DNA of 64,000 nucleotides, taken from an uncultured Paracoccaceae bacterium. Lineage in GTDB: Bacteria; Pseudomonadota; Alphaproteobacteria; Rhodobacterales; Rhodobacteraceae. Under the pieces are notes generated by a model. That model made no database searches. It had not been told where the DNA came from and saw nothing but the letters and a program-made list of their open reading frames with translations. Numbering within the stretch: position 1 is the stretch's first letter; each line of letters begins with the position of its first letter. The stretch spans positions 62,001-126,000 of the forward strand of contig CANMYO010000003.1 in assembly GCA_947502145.1 (NCBI GenBank). The letters run 5' to 3'. A program made the translations under genes and the position numbers. This document shows positions 18,055-28,823 of the stretch, in pieces.

Positions 18055-19995
18055 TTACGCCCGATCCTGCGCCCGGCCGCCGGGGATAATGCGCTGGCGG
18101 ATCCGTTCCTGCTGTTCTGCAATGCGCCCGCGATCTGCCGTAGGGTACGCCTCTAGCGGAGGATCACCATCGTAAAGCGCCTGCAAAGTCACATCTCGGC
18201 CGATGGGCGCTGCCGCTGATGATCCACCGCCGCCATGTTCAACGACGACTGCGACCGCAAAGCGTGGATTCTCAACGGGTGCGAAGTTGACGAATAGCGC
18301 ATGGTCGCGGCGCTCCCACGGCAGGTCGCTGTTGCGGGTGACGCCGCGCGCGCGCTCTTCCGGAGTGATCCGTCTGACCTGCGATGTGCCGGTCTTGCCG
18401 GCCATTTCCATTCCGTCTGCAACAATTCGGCTGCGATAAGCCGTACCGCGACGATGGTTGCTGACGGCGGTCATCGACTGGCGCAGCCGACGCAGGTTGT
18501 TTTCGTTCAATCCCAGACTTTCGCCAAGGCCGCTTGGTTGCTCGATCCCGTCGATGGATTTGACCAGACGTGGTGTGACGACGCGCCCGGTCGCGATCCT
18601 TGCTGCCATAACCGCCAGCTGCAGGGGCGAAGACAGCACGTACCCTTGTCCGATCGACGCGTTCACTGTGTCGCCAATCCGCCATTCTTCGCTACGCACG
18701 TCACGTTTCCACGCTTTGTCGGGGGCCAACCCCTGTGCGACTGCGGAAAGTGGCAAATCGTGCCGAATGCCCAATCCAAGTTTGCGAGCCATTTCGGCCA
18801 TTTTGTCGATGCCAATGCGTTGGCTGACTTCGTAGTAATAACAATCGCAAGATTGTTTCAGGCTTTCGTGAAAATTGATGTTGCCATGCCCGCCGCGTTT
18901 CCAGCAGTGGAAACGCGTCCCGGCCACGTTGGTGTAGCCGGGGCAATAGACCGTTTCATCCGGACTGATCACGCCGCCTTCCAGCGCGGCGAGCGCGGTC
19001 ACCATCTTGAACGTTGATCCGGGTGGATAGGTTCCTTGCACGGCTTTGGCTGCAAGCGGACGATAGATGTTTTCGTTAAGCTCGGTCCAATTCTTGACCG
19101 AAATGCCCCGCACAAAGAGGTTGGGATCAAACGCCGGCGCAGATGCGATGGCCCGCAAATCGCCATTCTCAAGATCGATGACGACAACCCCGGCGCTTTC
19201 GCCATCCAGACGGGCCTGCACATAGCTTTGCAGCCGACCATCGAGTGTCAGCTGAATGTCCTGCCCAGGGATGCCTTCTTGCCGGTCCAGCTCACGCATC
19301 ACACGTCCCAGGGCATTCACCTCGATGCGCTTGGTTCCCGCAGAGCCACGCAGCGCATGTTCCAGCTTATTCTCGACGCCCGTTTTGCCAATCTGAAACT
19401 TCGGGATCTGCAACAACGGGTCCTGATCATCAATGCGACTGAGATCATAGTCGCTGACCGGGCCGACATAGCCCACAACATGGGCAACATCTGCCCCCCA
19501 AGGATAATGCCGCGACAGGCCAACCTCGGCAGTGATGCCGGGCAGGGCAGGGGCATTGATGTTGATCTGTGCGACGTCTTCCCACGCCAATCTGTCGGCA
19601 ATGGTGACAGGGACAAAGGGAGAGCGGCGGTTCATTTCCTCAACGGCGCGTGCAATGTCATCGGGATCAATGTCGACAATCTGTGTCAGACGATCCAGCG
19701 TTTCCTGTACATCGCCAGCGGCTTCGCGGACCATTACGACCCGGTAGTTCTGTTCATTCTCAGCCAGCGCGAGCCCGTTGCGGTCAAAAATCAGGCCGCG
19801 GGCCGGCGGGATCAGGTTGATGTTGATCCGGTTTTCTTCCGCCAGCAGACGGAACTGATCGGCCTGTTCAACCTGCATGGATTGCATCCGCCACGCGAGC
19901 GTGCCGGCGATGCCCAATTGCACCGACCCCAGCAGCAATGCGCGGCGGCTCAGCCGTCGCGTGCTCTCTTCGGTATCGCGCTGTGGTTTCTTCAT
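18055..19995 (-). CDS. mrdA: Penicillin-binding protein 2
   Basis: Transpeptidase motifs YPPGSTFKMVTAL (SxxK) and GKTGTSQV (KTG); position in mre-rod operon. Confidence 0.95.
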   Translation of the reverse strand: MKKPQRDTEESTRRLSRRALLLGSVQLGIAGTLAWRMQSMQVEQADQFRLLAEENRININLIPPARGLIFDRNGLALAENEQNYRVVMVREAAGDVQETLDRLTQIVDIDPDDIARAVEEMNRRSPFVPVTIADRLAWEDVAQININAPALPGITAEVGLSRHYPWGADVAHVVGYVGPVSDYDLSRIDDQDPLLQIPKFQIGKTGVENKLEHALRGSAGTKRIEVNALGRVMRELDRQEGIPGQDIQLTLDGRLQSYVQARLDGESAGVVVIDLENGDLRAIASAPAFDPNLFVRGISVKNWTELNENIYRPLAAKAVQGTYPPGSTFKMVTALAALEGGVISPDETVYCPGYTNVAGTRFHCWKRGGHGNINFHESLKQSCDCYYYEVSQRIGIDKMAEMARKLGLGIRHDLPLSAVAQGLAPDKAWKRDVRSEEWRIGDTVNASIGQGYVLSSPLQLAVMAARIATGRVVTPRLVKSIDGIEQPSGLGESLGLNENNLRRLRQSMTAVSNHRRGTAYRSRIVADGMEMAGKTGTSQVRRITPEERARGVTRNSDLPWERRDHALFVNFAPVENPRFAVAVVVEHGGGGSSAAAPIGRDVTLQALYDGDPPLEAYPTADRGRIAEQQERIRQRIIPGGRAQDRA

Positions 19996-20531
19996 AGCCG
20001 ATGCCCCAAGCTATCCACGGCACCCGGCGCAGGGCGTGCCACACCAAACAGGTATTGCCCCACAAAAACGACTACCGGGTAGACTGCAATCGTCATCAAC
20101 ATTTGGATCAGGGTCAAGCCAAGTGGCGCTTGCGGCAACATCACAATTGTGAGCACGATGCGATTTGCAATCGTTATTGCGACGATACCAATTGCGACGC
20201 CGCCCCATTCAAGCAGCAGCGGCATATTGCGGATTTTGATCGCCCGCGCCCGGAGGACCTCGGTGAGGATCAGGACCAACGCGGCCCACAGGCCCGGCGG
20301 TCGTTGAAACAGCAGATCAGTCAGCAGAAAGATTGTCGCAACAACCAGAAACGGCGCGTAGTCGGGGCGTCGTGCAGACCATGCCAGCGTCGCCGCAAGC
20401 AAAAGGTCCGGTGGCGCCCAGCGGCCCGGCTGCATATCCAGTGGCAGCAATTGCAGGAAGATCAGCGCAAGGGCGATGGTCACGAATGTCGCGCGCCCAA
20501 TCCAGACCTGTGTTGCAGGGGTCTCAGCCAT
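19992..20531 (-). CDS. mreD: Rod shape-determining protein MreD
   Basis: Small multi-TM protein between mreC and mrdA; start MAETPATQ at 20531 overlaps mreC end. Confidence 0.82.
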   Translation of the reverse strand: MAETPATQVWIGRATFVTIALALIFLQLLPLDMQPGRWAPPDLLLAATLAWSARRPDYAPFLVVATIFLLTDLLFQRPPGLWAALVLILTEVLRARAIKIRNMPLLLEWGGVAIGIVAITIANRIVLTIVMLPQAPLGLTLIQMLMTIAVYPVVVFVGQYLFGVARPAPGAVDSLGHRL

Positions 20532-21444
20532 CGGTGCCGCCGGCGCTGTTCTCAGCAGTTTGGGGCATCGGACCGAAGAACTGCGGCTCGGTCGGGCGAA
20601 GCAACCCGCCGGGGTCGCTGATCTGCTCGTGCGGATGGGCGCGCAGGATGCGCAGGAACTCCAACCGGCCATAATCGGCGGACAACCGAACCCGCAGGCG
20701 ACGATCAGAGCCAAGGGCCACCTGACCGACCAACAGATCGGGCGGAAAGACCCCGCCGTCACCCGACGAAACCACGCGGTCGCCAGGGCGGACAACAGCG
20801 GCATCCTCAAGATATTCGATCGGTGGATTCAACGTGTTGTCACCCGCCAGAATGGCCTTTTGACCAGAGGGTTGGATTGTTACAGGTATCCGGCTTGAAG
20901 TGTCCGTCAGAAGAATGACCCGTGATGTTTTTTGCCCAACACCGCTGATCCGTCCGACTAGGCCAATGCCATCCATCGCGGGCCAGCCGTCTATGATTCC
21001 ATCACGACTGCCAACATTCAAAAGAACCGATTGCCGAAAGGGCGATCCGCTATCCGTCATGACCACGCCGGTTACATAGGTGAGCTGCGGATCAAGCCGG
21101 ACGTTGTTGAGATCCAGCAAACGGGCGTTTTCCTGCTCCAGTTGAAGCGCCGCCTCTTTCCAGGATTTCATTTGTTGAAGTTCGCGGCGTAAGTCGCTGT
21201 TTTGTTCAGCCAATTGTTGGTAGCTGCGAAAGTCGCTGACAAGGTTGGCAACCCCGGTCACGGGGGCCATCGCCCAGTCAAAAGACGGCACCACACGGTC
21301 AATGACAGCTGCGCGAAACCGTTCCACACGCGGGCTGTCAATCCGCCAAACCAGAAAGGTGCCGATCAAAAGAAATACGCAAACCCCAACCAGCAATCTG
21401 CGGATTGGGCCGACAAAGTCGTCGCTGTCGCGGTTTCGTGCCAA
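20524..21444 (-). CDS. mreC: Rod shape-determining protein MreC
   Basis: QQLAEQNSDLRRELQQMKSW...VVMTDSGSPFRQSVLLNVGSRDGIIDGWPAMDGIGLVGRISGVG. Confidence 0.93.
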   Translation of the reverse strand: MARNRDSDDFVGPIRRLLVGVCVFLLIGTFLVWRIDSPRVERFRAAVIDRVVPSFDWAMAPVTGVANLVSDFRSYQQLAEQNSDLRRELQQMKSWKEAALQLEQENARLLDLNNVRLDPQLTYVTGVVMTDSGSPFRQSVLLNVGSRDGIIDGWPAMDGIGLVGRISGVGQKTSRVILLTDTSSRIPVTIQPSGQKAILAGDNTLNPPIEYLEDAAVVRPGDRVVSSGDGGVFPPDLLVGQVALGSDRRLRVRLSADYGRLEFLRILRAHPHEQISDPGGLLRPTEPQFFGPMPQTAENSAGGTDG

Positions 21445-21469
21445 GGGTCAAACACCCCTTTGGATATGT

Positions 21470-22567
<1,098 letters not shown>

Positions 22568-22764
22568 CTAATGCCTTATACGGGCGTGGGAAAGCGGTTG
22601 AAACCCTTAGTTTCAAGGGTCTGCGCGTCAATTTGCCACTTGCACAAATCGAACAAAATTGAGCGACTTAGCAAGTGATCTTGAGGCAAAATAGCAAGAA
22701 ACCAACATACCGCTTCGTAGGATGGCAGCGCAATTTTCATCACGCTGGCATCTTGAGGATTCGA

Positions 22765-24321
22765 TCAACCAGCGTCTTTGTAACTGACGCCTTTGGTGTC
22801 ATACCCCGGTTCCGATTTCGTGCGGCGTACAATCAATCGGTTGAGCGCGTTGATATAGGCCTTCGCAGAAGCAACGACTGTGTCAGTATCCGACGATTGG
22901 CCGGTTGCAATGCGCCCGTCTTCCTCCATCCGGACAGACACGGTTGCCTGCGCGTCCGTGCCTTCTGTCACCGCATGAACCTGATACAATTGCAGCCGCG
23001 CGCGATGGGGGTAGATCTCCTTGACGGCGGAAAACGTTGCATCGACCGGGCCATCACCCGTCGTGCTCACAGATTGTTCGGAACCCTCAACCAGCATGAC
23101 CATGTCAGCCGTTTGCGGGCCTTCGGTGCCACAGGCCACTTTCAGCGACTTCAACTGCAAGGTGTCATCCTCGGTCGCGTTGCTGTGCATCAAAGCGATC
23201 AAATCGTCTTCGAAGACTTCCTTCTTGCGGTCGGCCAGTTCCTTGAACCGAACGAAGACATCCATCAGTTCGTTGTCGCCCAAATCATATCCGAGCTCTT
23301 CCAACTTCGATCGCAAAGCGGCGCGACCGGAATGCTTGCCCATGACAAGGTTGGTTTCGGAAAGGCCAACGTCGGTGGGGCGCATGATCTCAAACGTTTC
23401 CGCGTTTTTCAGCATGCCGTCCTGATGGATTCCGCTTTCGTGCGCAAAGGCGTTCTTTCCAACAATGGCTTTATTGAATTGCACCGCAAACCCACTGACC
23501 GATGCAACACGACGAGAGATATTCATGATTTTCGTGGTGTCGATTTTGGTGGACCAAGGCATGATGTCATTGCGGACTTTCAAGGCCATGACAACTTCTT
23601 CCAGAGCAGTGTTTCCAGCACGCTCCCCCAGACCGTTGATGGTACATTCTATCTGACGGGCACCACCCTCGACCGCGGCAAGGCTGTTCGCCGTCGCCAT
23701 GCCAAGGTCATTGTGGCAATGGGTTGCGAATATCACGTCATCTGCACCGGGAACCCGGTCGATCAACATCTTGATCAGGTCCGCGCTTTCACGCGGCGCG
23801 GTATAACCAACGGTGTCGGGAATATTGATTGTTGTCGCGCCGGCCTTGATCGCAATCTCGACGGTCCGGCACAGGAAATCCTCTTCGGTGCGGGTCGCGT
23901 CCATCGAAGACCATTGCACATTGTCACAAAGGTTGCGTGCGTGAGTGACGCAATCGTGGATGCGTTCCGCCATCTCATCTTGGGTCAGATTCGGAATCGC
24001 CCGGTGCAGCGGCGAAGTTCCGATGAAGGTGTGAATGCGTGGCGCTTTGGCGTGCTTTACCGCCTCCCAGCAGCGATCAATGTCCTTGAAGTTGGCGCGG
24101 GACAGCCCGCAGATCACACTATTCTTGGCGTTTTTCGCGATTTCGGTTACTGCGGCAAAGTCGCCTTCTGAAGCGATTGGAAAGCCAGCCTCGATAATAT
24201 CGACGCCCATTTCATCCAGCAGCGCTGCAATCTCAAGTTTTTCAGCATGTGTCATTGTCGCGCCGGGTGACTGCTCACCATCACGCAAAGTGGTGTCAAA
24301 AATCAAAACTTGGTTGGTCAT
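22765..24321 (-). CDS. leuA: 2-isopropylmalate synthase
   Basis: VLIFDTTLRDGEQSPGATM...FATHCHNDLGMATANSLAAVEGGARQIECTINGLGERAGN...FAHESGIHQDG. Confidence 0.97.
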   Translation of the reverse strand: MTNQVLIFDTTLRDGEQSPGATMTHAEKLEIAALLDEMGVDIIEAGFPIASEGDFAAVTEIAKNAKNSVICGLSRANFKDIDRCWEAVKHAKAPRIHTFIGTSPLHRAIPNLTQDEMAERIHDCVTHARNLCDNVQWSSMDATRTEEDFLCRTVEIAIKAGATTINIPDTVGYTAPRESADLIKMLIDRVPGADDVIFATHCHNDLGMATANSLAAVEGGARQIECTINGLGERAGNTALEEVVMALKVRNDIMPWSTKIDTTKIMNISRRVASVSGFAVQFNKAIVGKNAFAHESGIHQDGMLKNAETFEIMRPTDVGLSETNLVMGKHSGRAALRSKLEELGYDLGDNELMDVFVRFKELADRKKEVFEDDLIALMHSNATEDDTLQLKSLKVACGTEGPQTADMVMLVEGSEQSVSTTGDGPVDATFSAVKEIYPHRARLQLYQVHAVTEGTDAQATVSVRMEEDGRIATGQSSDTDTVVASAKAYINALNRLIVRRTKSEPGYDTKGVSYKDAG

Positions 24322-24352
24322 TTTCTTATTCCTGATGTTGCTGTCGTGGCGC

Positions 24353-24391
24353 GAAAACCCCCCTGAGCGGTCGCGCCGGATGGCACGCTCA
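24353..24391 (-). terminator. Putative attenuator hairpin upstream of leuA
   Basis: Minus strand TGAGCG-(16 nt)-CGCTCA followed by GGGGGGTTTTC; 5' arm overlaps the leader stop codon. Confidence 0.55.
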
Positions 24392-24472
24392 GAGGCGGCT
24401 TAGGAGCAGCAATAGCGCACGCAGCGACAGGCCCGTGGGGGCCATAGCAGGATTATGTGCGCGCGTCATCAT
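24389..24472 (-). promoter_or_regulatory. leuL: leuA leader peptide (transcription attenuation)
   Basis: 27-aa ORF MMTRAHNPAMAPTGLSLRALLLLLSRL* upstream of leuA; 8 Leu codons in the last 13 residues, overlapping the tgagcg/cgctca inverted repeat. Confidence 0.8.
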
Positions 24473-24567
24473 GGCGGGCACTATACCGCGGGAAAATTGT
24501 TTGGAAAGACTGAATCTGGTTCCGGCGCTTTGCTTGACCCGATCAGCAACCCGGCTAACTGGCGGGG

Positions 24568-25221
24568 ATGAAACGGGCATTGATCATCGGGGCGTCGGGC
24601 GGGATCGGCGCCGAGGTTGCGCATCAACTGTCGGCGCAAGGCGTTGATATCGTTGCGCTTTCGCGATCACGAGATGGATTTGACCTGAGTGATCCGGATA
24701 CTGTCGACACCTCATTGACCGCGGTGGAGGGGGTTTTCGACCTGATCTTTGTCGCTACGGGAATGCTTGGATCGCCCGAGAAATCCCTGTCTGCGGTGAC
24801 CGCTGATGAGTTGAAAAAAATATTTGCGATCAATGCGATAGGCCCAGCGCTGATCATGCGGCACGTGCCGCGACTTCTACGGCGGGATGGTCGGGCCGTT
24901 GCGGCGTTCCTGTCGGCGCGGGTGGGGTCCATCGGGGACAACAAGATCGGCGGGTGGCATAGCTATCGAACGTCAAAAGCTGCATTGAATCAACTGGTTA
25001 GGGGTTGTTCCATCGAAGTGGCGCGAAGCCATAAGCAGGCCGTCGTCGTGGCGTTGCATCCCGGCACCGTCGCGACACGGTTTACCGAGAGGTTCGCGAC
25101 CCGTCACAAGACCGTGCCCGCCGATGTCGCGGCTGCCAACCTGTTGAAAGTCATCGCGAATCTGGGCCCGTCGGATAGCGGTCGGTTCTATGATTATGCC
25201 GGTGAAGAGGTGCCGTGGTGA
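24568..25221 (+). CDS. Short-chain dehydrogenase/reductase (C-factor-like)
   Basis: ALIIGASGGIGAEVAHQL; NAIGPALI; WHSYRTSKAALNQL (YxxxK). Confidence 0.9.
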   Translation: MKRALIIGASGGIGAEVAHQLSAQGVDIVALSRSRDGFDLSDPDTVDTSLTAVEGVFDLIFVATGMLGSPEKSLSAVTADELKKIFAINAIGPALIMRHVPRLLRRDGRAVAAFLSARVGSIGDNKIGGWHSYRTSKAALNQLVRGCSIEVARSHKQAVVVALHPGTVATRFTERFATRHKTVPADVAAANLLKVIANLGPSDSGRFYDYAGEEVPW

Positions 25222-26735
25222 CATTGGTTTTGGTGCTGGGGGATCAGTTGTCAGAGCAGCTTTCTGCGCTGAAATCGGCCGATAAATCGCGTGATATCGT
25301 TGTCATGGCCGAAGTCGCGGCGGAAGCAACGTACGTTGCGCATCACCCCAAGAAAATTGCCTTTACATTCAGTGCAATGCGCAAGTTTGCAGCCAATTTG
25401 CGCGCGGCAGGCTGGACCGTGGCATTTACCAAGATTGACGCTGGTGTGCGGTCGATCAACGCCGCCCTTTTGGCGGCGGCTGAAACCTATGGACTGCGCG
25501 ACGTCATCGCAACAGAGCCGGGGGAGTGGCGCCTAATCCATGCGCTGCAGGACTGTCCGCTTGATATCACGATTCTGCACGACGACAGGTTTATCGCCAC
25601 TCATACCGAGTTCGAGACCTGGGCCACGGGTCGTAAGGCATTGAGAATGGAGTATTTTTACCGCGACGTGCGGCGCAAGACCGGGCTTTTGATGGATGGC
25701 GATACGCCCATGGGCGGGCGGTGGAATTATGATCACGACAATCGCAAGGGCGCACCGGATGCTGTGCATTTTGCCGGACCAAAACGGTTTGCCCCCGATG
25801 AGATCGTGCAGGAGGTTCTGGATCAGGTGGGTGCAAGATTTGCCAGCAATTTTGGTGATTTGGATGACTTTTGGTTCGCCACCGATCACGCAGAGGCGAA
25901 GGCGCATTTTGACCATTGGCTTCGCTATGCTGCCCCGCATTTTGGCGACTATCAGGATGCGATGCTATCTGATGAGCCGTTCATGTATCACGGGCTGGTG
26001 GGCCTTTATCTGAATGCAGGTTTGCTGGAGCCAATTGAACTGTGTCAAGCCGTTGAAACCGCATATAAAAACGGTGATGTACCGATCAACGCGGCAGAGG
26101 GGTTCATCCGTCAGATCATCGGCTGGCGCGAATACATCCGCGGCATCTATTTCCTTGAAGGCGCAGATTATGCATCCCGAAACGTGCTGCAACACAACGC
26201 CGCGCTACCTGCCGTGTACTGGGGAAAGCCGACCCGGATGCACTGCCTGTCACAGGCGATTTCACAAACAAGGTCAGAGGCTTACGCCCATCATATTCAG
26301 CGCCTGATGATCACCGGCAATTTTGCCCTGTTGGCGGGCGTTGATCCCGAAGCCGTGCACGAATGGTATCTTGCCGTCTATGCGGATGCCTATGCCTGGG
26401 TCGAGACCCCCAACACCATTGGAATGAGCCAGTTTGCCGATGGCGGCATCATCGCCTCAAAGCCTTATATTTCCTCAGGAAATTACATCAACAAGATGTC
26501 GAATTACTGCGCATCCTGCCACTATCAGGTGAAGGCCAAGACCGGGGCGGACGTCTGTCCCTTCAATCTGCTGTATTGGCAATTTTTGGACCGGCACAGT
26601 GAAAGGTTCAGGGAAAATCCGCGCATGGGCCATATGTATCGGACATGGGATCGCATGGATGACGGGCACAAATCCCGCGTTTTGCGTGAGGCAGAGGCGC
26701 TGTCAAAGGTTATCGCTGCGAACGGCGATTTTTGA
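25215..26735 (+). CDS. Cryptochrome/photolyase family protein, prokaryotic FeS (6-4) photolyase type
   Basis: LVLVLGDQLSEQLSAL...; AEGFIRQIIGWREYIRG; four candidate [4Fe-4S] Cys: MHCLSQAISQT and NYCASCHYQVKAKTGADVCPFNLLYW. Confidence 0.9.
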   Translation: MVTLVLVLGDQLSEQLSALKSADKSRDIVVMAEVAAEATYVAHHPKKIAFTFSAMRKFAANLRAAGWTVAFTKIDAGVRSINAALLAAAETYGLRDVIATEPGEWRLIHALQDCPLDITILHDDRFIATHTEFETWATGRKALRMEYFYRDVRRKTGLLMDGDTPMGGRWNYDHDNRKGAPDAVHFAGPKRFAPDEIVQEVLDQVGARFASNFGDLDDFWFATDHAEAKAHFDHWLRYAAPHFGDYQDAMLSDEPFMYHGLVGLYLNAGLLEPIELCQAVETAYKNGDVPINAAEGFIRQIIGWREYIRGIYFLEGADYASRNVLQHNAALPAVYWGKPTRMHCLSQAISQTRSEAYAHHIQRLMITGNFALLAGVDPEAVHEWYLAVYADAYAWVETPNTIGMSQFADGGIIASKPYISSGNYINKMSNYCASCHYQVKAKTGADVCPFNLLYWQFLDRHSERFRENPRMGHMYRTWDRMDDGHKSRVLREAEALSKVIAANGDF

Positions 26736-26811
26736 GGATGCACAACCCATGCACATCCTGCCAACAACCCATGCAGACGTGAATCTTAACCAGCGTTAAC
26801 CTTTTGAGGCG

Positions 26812-27201
26812 TCACAGAAGGTGGCTGAGGTCGGTGGCAACGGCGAGCGCGGCTTCGCTGAAGGGCGTAAAGGGGTAGGCAGCGGGACGGTGCAACCGGG
26901 GCAGATCAAAACCCGGATCATTGCTATGGTCGAGCACGTGAAATCCCTGTGCCAGATCAATCACCACCATCGGCCGTATCCAATCGCGATGATGTGCGTT
27001 GAGCTTGATGGCAAATTGCCTGTCATTGATCCAATGCGCCTCTGCCATGACGGGCAGGCGGCTGATTGTGCCAAGCACCGTTTTGGGATCATCCCGGGCC
27101 AGCCAAAGCGCGCGCGCCGCGCGGGTGCCGCTGCGTTCTTCATTGATGGCGTAGAGGCACAGAAAGTGCTGGCCGTCGGGCGCGGGGTAGCTGTGATCCA
27201 T
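26812..27201 (-). CDS. Hypothetical protein (start uncertain)
   Basis: MDHSYPAPDGQHFLCLYAINEERSGTRAARALWLARDDPKTVLG...; frame open upstream to about 27240. Confidence 0.5.
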   Translation of the reverse strand: MDHSYPAPDGQHFLCLYAINEERSGTRAARALWLARDDPKTVLGTISRLPVMAEAHWINDRQFAIKLNAHHRDWIRPMVVIDLAQGFHVLDHSNDPGFDLPRLHRPAAYPFTPFSEAALAVATDLSHLL

Positions 27202-27262
27202 CGTCCAGCGGCCACGGTGATGCGGCGGCAGATCGCTTTCGCAAAGTCCGGGGGGCAGACCG

Positions 27263-28690
27263 TCAGGGATTGCTGGTATCCTCGTCCGGTTCGGCGGTTG
27301 GGGCCGTGTCGTTCAGGATTGCGCCATCCGCCCATTCGCCTTGTTCGACCTCTCCGCTGGCATAGCGCATGGTGCCCGGACCCTGGCGGCGGCCCCGTAC
27401 AAAGCTGCCTTCATAGACATCGCCATTGGCATAGGTGGCCACGCCAACACCGGACATTTCACCTTCGGACCACTGGCCTTCGTAGGTAAATCCGTCGGGC
27501 AGGACGATGGAACCGGTGCCATGCCGCTGGCCGCCCAGGAACTCGCCTTCGTAGACGGTGCCGTCGGCGTAGACCGCGCGGCCCTGTCCGCTGCGCTGAC
27601 CCTCGGCCCACATGCCGTCATAGGTGTAGCCATCGGAATAGGTCATCTTGCCCCGTCCGTGGTTCTTGGCGTTCAGGAATTCACCTTCGTAGACAAGACC
27701 ATTGGCATAGGTTGCGATGCCGCTGCCGTTGATCACGCCGGTTTGCCAGTCACCTTCGTAGCTGGACCCGTCGGGATAGGTGATTTTGCCCTGACCATCT
27801 GCCAGATCCGCGGTGAAGCTGCCCACATAGAGTGAGCCATCAGGGTAGGTGACCTCTCCTTGCCCGTCGATTTGGCCATTGGCCCAGGACCCGACATAGC
27901 GATAGCCATCCGTGCCGATAAAGGTGCCCTGGCCGTGGCGCTTGTCGTCCTTGAACCCGCCCTGGTAGGTGTCGCCATTGGCGTAGGTCACGATGCCGGT
28001 GCCTTCGCGCCGACCGGCGACAAGGTCGCCTTCGTAGACGTCGCCATTGGGCTGCGACAGGCGGCCCTTGCCTTCGATCTGGCCGTCGACCCAGGTGCCG
28101 GCGTAGACAAGCCCGTCTTTCATCCGCAACGTGCCGCGGCCTTCACGTTCGCCATTGACGAGCGCGCCTTCGTAGATGGAGCCGTCGGGATAGGTGATCT
28201 TGCCTTCGCCTTCCTTGACGCCATTGATCCAGGGGCCTTCGTAGACGTAACCATTGGCAGAGCGCATGGTGCCGGTGCCGTGGTGCATGGCGTTGCGAAA
28301 TTCGCCTTCGTAGTTCACGCCGTTGGCGTAGTTGGCGATGCCACGACCGGTGATGTTGCCATCAGCCCAGTCCCCTTCGTAGGTGCCGCCGTCAGCAAAG
28401 GTGATCATCCCGGTGCCATGCGGTTTGCCAGCCTGGAACTGCCCGACATAGACCGATCCGTTGGGAAAGGTCGCGGTGCCCTGGCCGCGGATTTCGCCTT
28501 CGACCCAGTCGCCGGTGTATTCATAGCCATTGGGCAGCCGATAGGTGCCCTGACCGTGCTGCTTGCCATTCAGGAATGCGCCTTCATAGACGCCGCCGTC
28601 GTCGTATTGCTTGGTCTCGATGGTCTGGGCATGGGCCATGCCCGCCATCGCCACTGCCAATGATCCTGCCCATGCAAGCCGCTTCATCAT
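27263..28690 (-). CDS. Secreted MORN-repeat protein
   Basis: Signal peptide MMKRLAWAGSLAVAMAGMAHA followed by 18 complete 23-aa MORN units (YEGxFxxGxxHGxGxxxxxxGxx) plus a partial unit; start at 28690. Confidence 0.93.
   Translation of the reverse strand: MMKRLAWAGSLAVAMAGMAHAQTIETKQYDDGGVYEGAFLNGKQHGQGTYRLPNGYEYTGDWVEGEIRGQGTATFPNGSVYVGQFQAGKPHGTGMITFADGGTYEGDWADGNITGRGIANYANGVNYEGEFRNAMHHGTGTMRSANGYVYEGPWINGVKEGEGKITYPDGSIYEGALVNGEREGRGTLRMKDGLVYAGTWVDGQIEGKGRLSQPNGDVYEGDLVAGRREGTGIVTYANGDTYQGGFKDDKRHGQGTFIGTDGYRYVGSWANGQIDGQGEVTYPDGSLYVGSFTADLADGQGKITYPDGSSYEGDWQTGVINGSGIATYANGLVYEGEFLNAKNHGRGKMTYSDGYTYDGMWAEGQRSGQGRAVYADGTVYEGEFLGGQRHGTGSIVLPDGFTYEGQWSEGEMSGVGVATYANGDVYEGSFVRGRRQGPGTMRYASGEVEQGEWADGAILNDTAPTAEPDEDTSNP
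27347..28588 (-). repeat. Tandem 69-bp coding repeat (18 MORN units)
   Basis: 18 x 23 codons counted from the translation, with no indels between units. Confidence 0.9.
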
Positions 28691-28823
28691 GTCGGTCCCC
28701 GCTCGTTCCCTCGGGCGCAATCTAGAGGAGGGGCGCGGGGGTGACAACGGGGCGTGATCGGCAATCGGCTTTCCCTTGCGCGCCAGTCTGCTACATCTGG
28801 CGCAATGCAATGAGGGCCACGTG

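Noticed and set aside
19036-20082. 348-aa + strand ORF opposite mrdA
   Set aside because: Antisense shadow of PBP2, no family features.
22675-24171. 498-aa + strand ORF opposite leuA
   Set aside because: Antisense shadow of a clearly coding gene in GC-rich sequence; no recognisable domain.
27341-28663. Long + strand ORFs (164 and 267 aa) opposite the MORN gene
   Set aside because: They mirror the 69-bp tandem repeat on the antisense strand; repetitive pseudo-protein, not independent coding.
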